Of a stretch of 22,310 nucleotides of DNA, positions 7,698 to 15,218 are shown piece after piece. Position numbers and translations under genes: made by a program. Every line of letters begins with the position of its first letter. The first letter of the stretch is position 1. A model generated the notes under the pieces. It worked only from the letters and a program-made list of their open reading frames with translations, was not told the origin of the DNA and ran no database searches. The stretch is from the NCBI GenBank assembly GCA_964392345.1, contig CAYMPQ010000021.1:1-22310 (forward strand), given 5' to 3'. The stretch comes from JAUVXY01 sp964392345. Lineage in GTDB: Bacteria > Actinomycetota > Humimicrobiia > Humimicrobiales > Humimicrobiaceae.

Positions 7698-8849
7698 ATG
7701 AGACATTTTTTAACAGAAGAACAGCAAATGATAGTGGATATATGCCGGCAGATTGTTGAGGAAAAGATAATTCCTCAAAGAGCAGAAATGGATGAAAATG
7801 AAATATTCCCAACTGACATATTAAAGGAAATCGGGAAAAGCGATTTATTCAGGTTGTTTATACCAGAAGAGTACGAAGGAATGGGAACCGGTATTTTTGA
7901 AGTATGTCTTGTTACCGAAGAATTAAGCAGGGGCGATTTGAGTGTTGCTACATCTTATGCTGCTTCCGGACTTGGTTTTTTGCCTATTTTAATATCAGGT
8001 AGCGAGGAACAAAAGAAAAAGTTTCTGCCTCTACTTGCCAGCGGAGAAAAACTTGCAGCATTTGGACTTACGGAATCAGAAGCTGGAAGTGATGTTTCGG
8101 GAATTAGAACCACAGCTGTTTTAGATGGGAGCAGTTATATTCTAAATGGGACAAAACAGTGGATAACAAATGGTGGAGAAGCTGACATATACACAATACT
8201 TGCAATGACCAATCCTGAAAAAGGAGCGCGCGGAGCAAGCGCCTTTATAGTAGAAAAAGGTGCCGAAGGTTTTAGTTTTGGGAAAAAAGAAAATAAAATG
8301 GGTATGAGGGCTTCTGCTACAAGAGAACTGATTTTTACTAACTGCAAAGTACCTAAGGAAAATATCATTTCCAGGGAAGGAATGGGATTTATAATTGCTA
8401 TGAAAACTTTTGACAGGTCCAGACCGGCAATTGGTGCGCAGGCAGTAGGCATTGCGCAGTCAGCTTTGGAAGAAGCCTTAAATTATTCTAAAATAAGGAA
8501 GCAATTTGGAGCTGTGATATCATCTTTTCAGGCTATACAGCATATGCTCGCAGACATGGCGATCAATATTGAAGCAGCAAGATCTTTAGTCTATTATGCA
8601 GCAAAAGTTATAGATAGCGGAGATAAAAATGTCTCAAGACTGTCATCAATGGCCAAGGTGTTTGCTTCTGATATGGCTATGAAAGTTACAAATGATGCCA
8701 TACAAATTTTTGGAGGCTATGGCTATATGAAAGAATATCCGGTAGAGAAGATGATGAGGGATGCAAAAATTACACAAATATATGAGGGAACAAATCAAGT
8801 TCTGAGAAACGTTATTGCTCTTGACATGATAAAAAGAGGAGTATTGTAA
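7698..8849 (+). CDS. Acyl-CoA dehydrogenase (short-chain, butyryl-CoA dehydrogenase-like)
   Basis: FAD enzyme that interconverts a saturated acyl-CoA and its 2-enoyl-CoA. The 383 residues are typical. AFGLTESEAGSDVSG (121-135) and GMRASATRELIFTNC (202-216) are family signatures that contact FAD and substrate. RKQFG (267-271) and QIFGGYGYMKEYP (336-348) follow, and IYEGTNQ (361-367) places the catalytic base at E363, the position used in short-chain enzymes. It starts at an ATG with a strong Shine-Dalgarno (GGAGGA) and is followed 21 bases later by etfB. Linkage to Etf genes suggests either beta-oxidation or a bifurcating butyryl-CoA dehydrogenase. No thiolase, crotonase or hydroxyacyl-CoA dehydrogenase lies beside it, so the acyl chain length is not known. 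Confidence 0.93.
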   Translation: MRHFLTEEQQMIVDICRQIVEEKIIPQRAEMDENEIFPTDILKEIGKSDLFRLFIPEEYEGMGTGIFEVCLVTEELSRGDLSVATSYAASGLGFLPILISGSEEQKKKFLPLLASGEKLAAFGLTESEAGSDVSGIRTTAVLDGSSYILNGTKQWITNGGEADIYTILAMTNPEKGARGASAFIVEKGAEGFSFGKKENKMGMRASATRELIFTNCKVPKENIISREGMGFIIAMKTFDRSRPAIGAQAVGIAQSALEEALNYSKIRKQFGAVISSFQAIQHMLADMAINIEAARSLVYYAAKVIDSGDKNVSRLSSMAKVFASDMAMKVTNDAIQIFGGYGYMKEYPVEKMMRDAKITQIYEGTNQVLRNVIALDMIKRGVL

Positions 8850-8870
8850 ATATTAATTTAAACTAAGCAG

Positions 8871-9698
8871 GTGGTAAAAATAAAAATAATAGTATGCATA
8901 AAACAGGTCCCCGGGTCAACTGAAATAAAGATAGATCCAGAAACAAATACTTTGGTCAGGGAAGGGGCAGGCAATACAATAAATCCATTTGATTCTTATG
9001 CTGTTGAAGAAGGCGTGAGAATTAAAGAAATGCTTGCCAGCAAGGACAGCTCTGTTGAAAGCGATACAGATGTGGAAGTAATTACCATCAGTATGGGGCC
9101 TCCTCAATCTGAAGAAGCTTTGAGGGAAACTATATCTGTTGGTGCAGATAGGGCAATTCTACTTTCAGACAGAGCATTTGCAGGAGCGGACACATGGGCT
9201 ACAGCCAATACTCTTGCAAGAGCTGTAAAAAAAATTGGCAGCTGCAGGCTCATAATATTTGGGAAACAAACACTGGATGGCGATACAGGTCAGGTTGGGC
9301 CTGAGTTTGCAAACAGGCTCGGTATTCCTTTTATAGGCTATGTAAGCCAGATACTTGAGATAAGCAAAAACAAGATAAAGGCTAAAAGGCTTATGGAAGA
9401 TAGATACGAAACTATTGAGGTAAGGCTTCCAGCAGCAATATCAGTGGCAAAGGATATAAATGTTCCAAGAGTTCCATCGCTGAGGGGAAAGATGAAAGCT
9501 AAAAAAGTAGACATACCTGTCTGGGATATGAAATATTTAGAAGTATGCGAAGATGAGGTCGGGCTTTCTGGATCATTTACGCAGGTGATTAAAATTTTTA
9601 CACCTCAAATAAAGCATGAGGTCAAAATAATTGGAGGAAGTTCTGAAGAGCAGGCTGGAGAGTTATACCATAAATTAAAAGAACTAAATGTTGTATAA
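8871..9698 (+). CDS. etfB: Electron transfer flavoprotein beta subunit (EtfB)
   Basis: Cytosolic subunit that, with EtfA, moves electrons to or from the acyl-CoA dehydrogenase. It begins with the EtfB-type IIVCIKQVPGSTEIK (6-20). It contains NPFDSYAVEEGVR (38-50) and the nucleotide-binding loop GKQTLDGDTGQVGPEFANRL (131-150). The 275 residues are slightly longer than usual, the extra length lying in a hydrophilic insert around 57-69. The start used is GTG at 8871. The Shine-Dalgarno is weak and no ATG lies near, so the start is moderately certain. It sits 21 bases after the dehydrogenase and 22 before etfA. Whether this Etf carries the second flavin typical of bifurcating forms cannot be decided by eye. 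Confidence 0.94.
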   Translation: MVKIKIIVCIKQVPGSTEIKIDPETNTLVREGAGNTINPFDSYAVEEGVRIKEMLASKDSSVESDTDVEVITISMGPPQSEEALRETISVGADRAILLSDRAFAGADTWATANTLARAVKKIGSCRLIIFGKQTLDGDTGQVGPEFANRLGIPFIGYVSQILEISKNKIKAKRLMEDRYETIEVRLPAAISVAKDINVPRVPSLRGKMKAKKVDIPVWDMKYLEVCEDEVGLSGSFTQVIKIFTPQIKHEVKIIGGSSEEQAGELYHKLKELNVV

Positions 9699-9720
9699 AT
9701 AAGGTACAAGGGAATATGTT

Positions 9721-10917
9721 GTGGAAATTAAAGTAAACAGCAGCTGTACGGGTTGCGGCATTTGCAGGAATGTATGCATGTATGATGCTATTAAAATAAC
9801 TGGCGGAAAAGCAGTAATTGACGAGAGCTGCATATTTTGCGGAGCATGTATAGAGGTTTGTAAATTTAAATCTATAAAGATTGTTGGACTGGATGAAGTA
9901 AAAGAAAAAGACTTCTCCAGTTACAGCGGTGTATGCGTATTTCTTGAGACAAATAACAATAAAATAATAGACGTCAGCTATGAGCTTATAAGTGCCGCAA
10001 GGGTGCTTGCCGATGAACTGGGTGTCTTGCTCTCAGCTGTAGTAATTGGGCGCGGTCTTGAAAATAATTTAGGTGAAGCTTTTGAATATGGATTAGACAA
10101 GCTATATCTTGTAGAAAGTCCTGTTTTTTCTACCAATTTTGATGATATTTTTGCCAAAGCACTGGTGCAGGTAATAAGTAAATATAAACCTGAGATATTT
10201 TTGGCTGGAGCAACATCGTTTGGAAGAACACTAATTCCAAAGGTAGCAGCTATATTGAAAACCGGCCTTACAGCAGATTGTACCGGACTTGAAATTGATA
10301 AGCAAAAAAAGATACTGCTTCAGACAAGGCCAACTTTTGGCGGCAATATTCTCGCAACTATTATTACCAAAAATTCAAGGCCTCAAATGGCCACAGTCAG
10401 GCCTCATGTTATGGAGAAAAAAAAGATCAGGGAGGCAAATACTGACTACAGGGAAAAAATAGAATGTATAGATGTAGATGAAACTAAATTTAAAACTAAG
10501 TATAAATTAGTTAATGTAGAAAAAGAGACCAGTGAGAATATTAATATAACTGATTATGATGTGATTGTTTCCGGAGGCAGAGGGCTGGGAAGTGGAGATA
10601 AGTTTGCAATGCTAAAAGAACTTGCAGAACTTCTTGGCGGTGTTGTTGGTGCTTCAAGAGCAGCAGTTGATTCTGGCTGGATATCTTACCCGCATCAGGT
10701 AGGCCAGACAGGCAAGACTGTTAACCCAAAAATATATATAGCCTGCGGCATATCAGGAGCTATTCAACATCTTGCTGGAATGCAGACTTCTGATATAATA
10801 GTAGCCATAAACAAGGATCCCGGTGCTCCAATCTTCAGGGTTGCAAATTATGGTATAGTGGGGGATTTGTTTGAAGTTGTACCAAAGTTAATAAACAGGA
10901 TAAAAAGTGGAAAATAA
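9721..10917 (+). CDS. etfA: Electron transfer flavoprotein alpha subunit with N-terminal 2x[4Fe-4S] ferredoxin domain
   Basis: The N-terminal ~55 residues form a two-cluster ferredoxin domain: cysteines C9, C12, C15, C19 and C37, C40, C43, C47. The Etf alpha domain follows. The C-terminal FAD-binding domain starts near 281 with VSGGRGLGSGDKF, GASRAAVDSGW and YPHQVGQTGKTVNPKIY, and ends with GDLFEVVPKLI. Etf alpha subunits with such a ferredoxin domain are known from anaerobes, for example the caffeyl-CoA reductase and lactate dehydrogenase Etf complexes of Acetobacterium, where electron bifurcation occurs. I infer contact with the ferredoxin pool. The GTG start at 9721 is supported by AAGGGA 8 bases upstream; a nearby ATG at 9716 is out of frame. 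The DUF2007 gene begins at its stop codon. Confidence 0.94.
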   Translation: MEIKVNSSCTGCGICRNVCMYDAIKITGGKAVIDESCIFCGACIEVCKFKSIKIVGLDEVKEKDFSSYSGVCVFLETNNNKIIDVSYELISAARVLADELGVLLSAVVIGRGLENNLGEAFEYGLDKLYLVESPVFSTNFDDIFAKALVQVISKYKPEIFLAGATSFGRTLIPKVAAILKTGLTADCTGLEIDKQKKILLQTRPTFGGNILATIITKNSRPQMATVRPHVMEKKKIREANTDYREKIECIDVDETKFKTKYKLVNVEKETSENINITDYDVIVSGGRGLGSGDKFAMLKELAELLGGVVGASRAAVDSGWISYPHQVGQTGKTVNPKIYIACGISGAIQHLAGMQTSDIIVAINKDPGAPIFRVANYGIVGDLFEVVPKLINRIKSGK

Positions 10918-10918
10918 A

Positions 10919-11137
10919 ATGGAGAAGCTGATTGTTGTAAAGGTTTTTAATTCAAGAGTAGAAGCAGAAATGGCAAAAAGTTTTTTAGAGGGTTATGGAA
11001 TCAAGGCATTGGTTCGTTCCGATGATGCAGGAGGGATGTTTCCCCAGCAGCAGTATGCTAGAGGCGTGGAGTTAAGTGTTGAAAAAAGTGATTTACAGGA
11101 GGCAAAAAAGTTACTGGATAAGAGCGATTTACTGTAA
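10919..11137 (+). CDS. Small DUF2007-type protein of unknown function
   Basis: About 72 residues with the DUF2007 pattern: a short strand (LIVVKVFNS), a helix (RVEAEMAKSFLEGYGIKALV), then a Gly/Pro-rich loop (DDAGGMFPQQQ), a strand (GVELSVEK) and a final helix (DLQEAKKLL). The family is sometimes called a putative signal-transducing protein, without an established function. The ATG at 10919 is one base past the etfA stop, so translation is probably coupled. A GTG at 10907 would add four residues and overlap etfA by 11 bases. It has no signal peptide or membrane segment. It is the last gene of the acd-etf operon and converges on birA. Confidence 0.8.
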   Translation: MEKLIVVKVFNSRVEAEMAKSFLEGYGIKALVRSDDAGGMFPQQQYARGVELSVEKSDLQEAKKLLDKSDLL

Positions 11138-11160
11138 TTTTTTATAGCCCAACTGTATAG

Positions 11161-11835
11161 CTACTCACAGACAAAAAAATTTTCCATTTTATTAAATATT
11201 GTTTTAAGATCTTTTGTTTTGATATAGTACTCATAATATTTTTCAAAATTATATAAAATTTTTGATAGCAACATCTCTCTGTCTGCCACTTTTCCGGTTA
11301 TGGATTTAACAGAAATAGCTTTGCCTGCATATGGTTTAAAGTCTTCCATATCCAAATTTACATTTAGCCCAATGCCTATATTTAAAAAAACATTTCCTTT
11401 GACTTTTTCAGTTTCTGTCAAAATACCGCCTAACTTATTTTTTTTGTAATAAATATCATTGGGCCATTTAATATATGCCCTAATGCTGTAGTCTTTTCTT
11501 AGTATTTCAGCAATGGAAATTGCAGTTATAACAGTAGTATTGGGCAGCTCTTTTTCTTCAAAGGGGGCCACAAGCATTATAGTAAACCACAAGCCGCCTG
11601 CAGGCGACAGCCAGGCTCTTCCAAATCTTCCCCTTCCATGACTCTGAGTTTCTGAAAGAATAACGGTTCCGTTTAACTTGCTGCTTGAGCCGATTTTTCC
11701 TGACGAGGCTATCTTTTTTTCAAGAATAGAAGCATAACTATTGGTAGAATCTATTTTTTTGAGATAGATTATGTTCTTTCCAAATAATTTAGTTTTTGAA
11801 ATTTTTTTAAATTTATTTATATCAAAATTTTCCAT
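11161..11835 (-). CDS. birA: Biotin--[biotin carboxyl carrier protein] ligase, short monofunctional form (BirA)
   Basis: Activates biotin with ATP and attaches it to the lysine of the biotin carrier, here presumably K579 of the product of 4869-6713. Motifs present are DSTNSYA (biotin pocket), the adenylate loop GRGRFGRAW, the catalytic-lysine block KWPNDIYYKKNKLGGILTE and NIGIGLNVN. There is no N-terminal helix-turn-helix, so it is not a BirA-type repressor. The 224 residues end about where the small C-terminal SH3-like domain of other ligases should begin. I looked past the TAG for a frameshifted continuation and saw none. The ATG at 11835 fits a minus-strand promoter at 11859-11887. Confidence 0.92.
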   Translation of the reverse strand: MENFDINKFKKISKTKLFGKNIIYLKKIDSTNSYASILEKKIASSGKIGSSSKLNGTVILSETQSHGRGRFGRAWLSPAGGLWFTIMLVAPFEEKELPNTTVITAISIAEILRKDYSIRAYIKWPNDIYYKKNKLGGILTETEKVKGNVFLNIGIGLNVNLDMEDFKPYAGKAISVKSITGKVADREMLLSKILYNFEKYYEYYIKTKDLKTIFNKMENFFVCE

Positions 11836-11858
11836 CTATTTTGTTGATTAATTTTAAA

Positions 11859-11887
11859 ATGATAGTGTAAATATGATATCATGCTAA
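11859..11887 (-). promoter_or_regulatory. Candidate promoter for birA
   Basis: On the minus strand TTAGCA (11887-11882) and TATCAT (11864-11859) are 17 bases apart (4/6 and 5/6 consensus), ending 23 bases before the ATG. The spacer includes the perfect palindrome ATGATATCAT (11873-11882), a possible operator. Confidence 0.4.
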
Positions 11888-11956
11888 ACTCAAGCAGCAA
11901 AAAAGTTAGAAGGTTTCCAAGTTCTCCTGAAACAATAAGGTGGAAAAAGCAATATA

Positions 11957-13450
11957 CTAAGAAATCGTTCTGAAATGAATTCCTATAACTGACAGCCCGA
12001 CAGCATAAGGGAAAAGTTTCGGGCGCCTGATAAGACTTTGCAGAAAAAACCTCCAGTAATAAAAACGCCCGCTTTTTTTAACGCCAAGAATCCACATTGA
12101 ACTAAATAATGCTTTGATATGATAAAGGCGAAGCCTTGCACGCTTACCTTTCATAGGCTTATATTGTTTTAGAAAAGTAGTTACTCTTGCATAATAAAAC
12201 TTTGGTGAATATATTGTATCCAAAATTTGTTTATGTCCCTTAAGCAAAGTTTCTGTACCCATGGTTGGGATAAAGTTTAACTCAGAACTTTTAGTATTAT
12301 TTCCAGATGCTTCTCCTGTCAGTCTGTTTGTTTTCAAAAGGCGCTCATAAAGCCTTGTCTTGGGGAGAGCTGTCAATACGCTAACCATAGCAGTTGCAAT
12401 ACCGCTTTTTTGGATAAAGTCAATCTGACGCTGGAAAATTGATGGACCATCGCTATCAAAACCAACAATAAAACCAGCCTGGACTTCCATTCCTGCATTT
12501 TGAATCTTTTTAATTGACTGCAGGAGGTCTTTGCCCACATTCTGAACTTTGCAGGCTTCTTTCAGGCTATCATTGTCAGGTGTCTCGATACCTATAAAAA
12601 CTGCTGTAATACCAGCTTCCACCATTAATTTGGTTAACTTTTTATCATCGGCTAAATTAATTGTGGTTTGCGTGTTAAAAGTAAAAGGACGCCCTCTCTT
12701 TTTTTGCCATTTAATAATAGCTGGGAGTACTTCATTTTTTACATTTCTTTTGTTGCCTATAAAGTTGTCATCAACAAAAAATACTCCATTGCGCCATCCT
12801 GTATCATACAATGATTCAAGCTCATTTGTCAGTTGTTCCTTTGACTTGTATCTGGGAGTTCTTCCATTTAATCTAACAACATCACAAAACTCGCAATTAA
12901 ATGGGCAGCCTCTGGAATATTGGATAGATAGTGAGTTGTATCTTGATACATCAATTAAGCTCCAATCAGGAACAGGAGATTTTGAAATGTCCGGAAATTT
13001 TTCAGGAAAATAAATTTTCTTTGCAGAACCTTTTTCAAGATCATCTAAAAATACCTTAAGAGTATCTTCTACCTCTCCTAAAACAAAATAATCGACTTCT
13101 GGGAAGTCTTCATAATTTGTGGTAAAAAGTGGTCCCCCGGCTACTACAGGTTTTCCCAAACTTTGTACTTTCTTAACTACATCTTTAGACGATTCTCTCT
13201 GAACAAGCATTGCACTTATAAAGATGTAGTCTGCCCATTTTATATCCTCGTCCATTAATTTTTCACAATTCATGTCAATTAATTTTTTTCCCCATTTTTT
13301 TGGAAGCATAGATCCTACTGTCAAAAGTCCTAAAGGAGGATATGCAGATTTTTTCCCTATCATTTTTAAAACAGTTTTAAAACTCCAAAATGTTTCTTCA
13401 TATTTTGGATAAACAAGTAAAATATTTTTGTCTGAATAAATTTTATTCAT
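11957..13450 (-). CDS. B12-binding radical SAM protein with DUF4070-like C-terminus
   Basis: Predicted radical SAM enzyme with an N-terminal cobalamin-binding Rossmann domain (NILLVYPKYEETFWSF through PEVDYFVLGEVEDTL). The [4Fe-4S]/SAM site is YSRGCPFNCEFCDV with cysteines at about 182, 186 and 189. The barrel then continues (FVDDNFIGNKRNVK, AVFIGIETPDNDSLKEA, GFIVGFDSD). The C-terminal ~110 residues (YSPKFYYARVTTFLKQY onward) resemble DUF4070, found in uncharacterised members. The B12 domain here lacks an obvious DxHxxG motif, as in many of this class. Substrate is unknown; methylation of a lipid-like or unactivated carbon is possible by family analogy only. An ATG at 13465 adds five residues. 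I prefer 13450 because AAGGATGAGG lies at a proper distance from it. Confidence 0.87.
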   Translation of the reverse strand: MNKIYSDKNILLVYPKYEETFWSFKTVLKMIGKKSAYPPLGLLTVGSMLPKKWGKKLIDMNCEKLMDEDIKWADYIFISAMLVQRESSKDVVKKVQSLGKPVVAGGPLFTTNYEDFPEVDYFVLGEVEDTLKVFLDDLEKGSAKKIYFPEKFPDISKSPVPDWSLIDVSRYNSLSIQYSRGCPFNCEFCDVVRLNGRTPRYKSKEQLTNELESLYDTGWRNGVFFVDDNFIGNKRNVKNEVLPAIIKWQKKRGRPFTFNTQTTINLADDKKLTKLMVEAGITAVFIGIETPDNDSLKEACKVQNVGKDLLQSIKKIQNAGMEVQAGFIVGFDSDGPSIFQRQIDFIQKSGIATAMVSVLTALPKTRLYERLLKTNRLTGEASGNNTKSSELNFIPTMGTETLLKGHKQILDTIYSPKFYYARVTTFLKQYKPMKGKRARLRLYHIKALFSSMWILGVKKSGRFYYWRFFLQSLIRRPKLFPYAVGLSVIGIHFRTIS

Positions 13451-13560
13451 ATTTTTTAGCCTCATCCTTAAATTATTTATTTTATTAACTTTATTGCCAC
13501 TTCCGACATACTAAAGAACCCAACTTATAATTGGTTACAGTAATAGACAAGTAAACTGAA

Positions 13561-13613
13561 ATAAAGTTTCAACACTCTACCAATTATACATTGAAAGCAA
13601 TTTTTGTGAAACT
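13561..13613. repeat. Motif ATAAAGTTTCA and inverted repeat AGTTTCA ... TGAAACT upstream of the fab operon
   Basis: ATAAAGTTTCA (13561-13571) is identical to 7499-7509 upstream of the acyl-CoA dehydrogenase. Its AGTTTCA (13565-13571) pairs with TGAAACT (13607-13613), which abuts the -10 of the candidate fab promoter. The arrangement resembles the GTTTC/GAAAC repeats at 7504-7619. Candidate operator for a shared lipid regulator. Confidence 0.4.
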
Positions 13614-13618
13614 ATAAG
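13591..13618 (+). promoter_or_regulatory. Candidate promoter for the fabZ-accA operon
   Basis: TTGAAA (13591-13596) and TATAAG (13613-13618) with a 16-base spacer, each 5/6 to consensus. Transcription would start near 13625, leaving a leader of about 125 bases before fabZ. The GTTTCA/TGAAAC repeat brackets the -35 element. Confidence 0.5.
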
Positions 13619-13687
13619 AACACTGCATCGTCTAACTTAAGAAATCAAGCAAGGCGTAAATATAGAGCAAGGTTTTAGCTGAATTTA

Positions 13688-13712
13688 GTTTTGTTCCAAA
13701 ACATGCTTTTTT
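13688..13712 (+). other. Small hairpin followed by a T-run in the fab leader
   Basis: GTTTTG (13688-13693) and CAAAAC (13697-13702) form a 6-pair stem with a 3-base loop, followed by TTTTTT (13707-13712) and a second T-run. The geometry recalls an attenuator or weak terminator ahead of fabZ, but the stem has only two G-C pairs and would be unstable. Confidence 0.25.
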
Positions 13713-13748
13713 ACTTTTTTTATATTTTATTTAAAAGGATGTAAAATC

Positions 13749-14177
13749 ATGAAGAAATTAAATAAAGAGGAAATTGAAAAAATAATTCCTCACAGACCTC
13801 CCTTTCTTTTGGTAGATGAGGTAGCAGAGGTTGAACCGGGAAAAAAAATTAAAGGAATAAAATATGTCAGTGGAGATGAGTATTACTTCAAGGGACATTT
13901 TCCATCCAACCCAATTATGCCGGGGGTCCTTATAATTGAAACTATTGCCCAGGTTGGTGCAGTTTCACTGCTAATGATGCCTGAAAACAAAGGTAAGCTG
14001 GTACTTTTTGCAGGTATTGACAAGGCAAGATTTAAAAAAATAGTAAAGCCCGGAGACAAATTAGAGATAGAAGTGGAAATGGGAAGTTTTAGAAAAAGTA
14101 TTGGCAAAGCAAAAGGAAAAGCTATGGTTGATGGGAAAATAGCCTGTATTACAGAAATAATGTTTGCCATAGCTTAG
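13749..14177 (+). CDS. fabZ: 3-hydroxyacyl-[acyl-carrier-protein] dehydratase (FabZ)
   Basis: Dehydrates (3R)-hydroxyacyl-ACP to trans-2-enoyl-ACP in each elongation cycle. The 142 residues are a single hot-dog fold. IIPHRPPFLLVDEV (12-25) is the family opening. The catalytic histidine H50 lies in YYFKGHFPSNPIMPGVLIIE, and the acid E64 ends the same block. Its ATG has an AAAAGGATG Shine-Dalgarno. It is the first gene of a six-gene plus-strand operon; fabD follows within about 60 bases. No isomerase-type (FabA) features were seen. Confidence 0.97.
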   Translation: MKKLNKEEIEKIIPHRPPFLLVDEVAEVEPGKKIKGIKYVSGDEYYFKGHFPSNPIMPGVLIIETIAQVGAVSLLMMPENKGKLVLFAGIDKARFKKIVKPGDKLEIEVEMGSFRKSIGKAKGKAMVDGKIACITEIMFAIA

Positions 14178-14240
14178 AAATAAATTTTTTTGGAATTGAA
14201 AAATAAAATGAATGTTAAAGAAAGAGAAAATAAGGATAAC

Positions 14241-15218
14241 ATGAAGAAGGCAGCACTGATGTTTCCGGGGCAGGGTTCCCAATACATAAATATGGGAAAG
14301 GATTTCTTAGACAGCAATGAGGAGTATAAAAAGTATTTTGAGATTTCAAGTGAAATTGCTGGCGAGGATATTTTGGACATTATATATAACAGCAATGCTG
14401 AAAATAATTTACTCAATAAAACTCAGTTTAGCCAGATTTCTATTTACAGTTTAAGTTGTGCCGTAAATGATTATGTTATGAGCAGCCTGCCTGCAGGGAA
14501 AGAATGTATAGACACTGTTTTAGGGCATAGCCTTGGTGAATACAGCGGGCTATACAGCAGTGGTTTTTATGATTACAGGCAGGGCGCTAAACTTGTGTCG
14601 CACAGGGGAAAATTAATGGGAGGCAGCAGCAGGCATGGTATGATGGCAGCTGTCATAGGGGCTGATTTAGACGTGGTTTACAATGTCCTGGAAAGCTACA
14701 AAGGCAGGGTCTTTATGGCAAATTTTAATGATTATTCGCAGATTGTAATAAGCGGATACAAAAGTGATGTCAAAAAAGCTGCAAGCGAGCTCGAGCAAAA
14801 TGGTGCAAAAAAGGTTGTTCCATTAAAAGTCAGCATTGCCTCACATTGCCCTTTAATGAGAGAAGTGTCAGAGCAGTTAGAAAAGTTCATTGAAGACAGC
14901 GTAAATTTTAAGGGCCCGGCTATAAAATTTTTTTCCACGACCAATGTCTCATATGTTGGCAAAGATGATATTAAAAAAGTTTTGGTAGGGCAGCTGGTAA
15001 ATCCAATCAGATGGGTTGACAGCATAGAATATTTATTGAGGAAAAATACAAAAATTTTTATTGAAGTAGGGCCGGGCAAGGTGCTGTCAGGCCTGGTAAA
15101 AAGGATTGCAAGTAAAAACAATGCAGAAAATATTAAGATACTAAAAACTGACAGGTTGGAAGATATTTTAAAGGTGAAGGAAGTATTAGCGGAGGAAGGG
15201 ATCACAAATGAAGCTTAA
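14241..15218 (+). CDS. fabD: Malonyl-CoA:ACP transacylase (FabD)
   Basis: Transfers malonyl from CoA to the acyl carrier protein, supplying the elongation unit. It begins with the standard ALMFPGQGSQY (5-15). The nucleophile is S97 in GHSLGEYSGLY (95-105), with R122 in the HRGKLM motif and catalytic H202 in SHCPLM. The end of the protein has EVGPGKVLSGLVKR. The start at 14241 is chosen because AAGGATAAC lies directly upstream and the first residues match the family. In-frame TTG 14190 and ATG 14208 would add 17 or 11 charged residues. It overlaps fabG by 11 bases, indicating coupled translation. About 326 residues, normal for the family. Confidence 0.96.
   Translation: MKKAALMFPGQGSQYINMGKDFLDSNEEYKKYFEISSEIAGEDILDIIYNSNAENNLLNKTQFSQISIYSLSCAVNDYVMSSLPAGKECIDTVLGHSLGEYSGLYSSGFYDYRQGAKLVSHRGKLMGGSSRHGMMAAVIGADLDVVYNVLESYKGRVFMANFNDYSQIVISGYKSDVKKAASELEQNGAKKVVPLKVSIASHCPLMREVSEQLEKFIEDSVNFKGPAIKFFSTTNVSYVGKDDIKKVLVGQLVNPIRWVDSIEYLLRKNTKIFIEVGPGKVLSGLVKRIASKNNAENIKILKTDRLEDILKVKEVLAEEGITNEA

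Noticed and set aside
11100..11160. Frameshifted continuation of birA that would restore a C-terminal domain
   Set aside because: Reading past the TAG in the minus-strand frames gives no sequence resembling the ligase C-terminal domain.
11910..11936. GTTTC ... GAAAC pairing as a terminator after the radical SAM gene
   Set aside because: Five-pair stem with the minus-strand T-run about ten bases away; not convincing.
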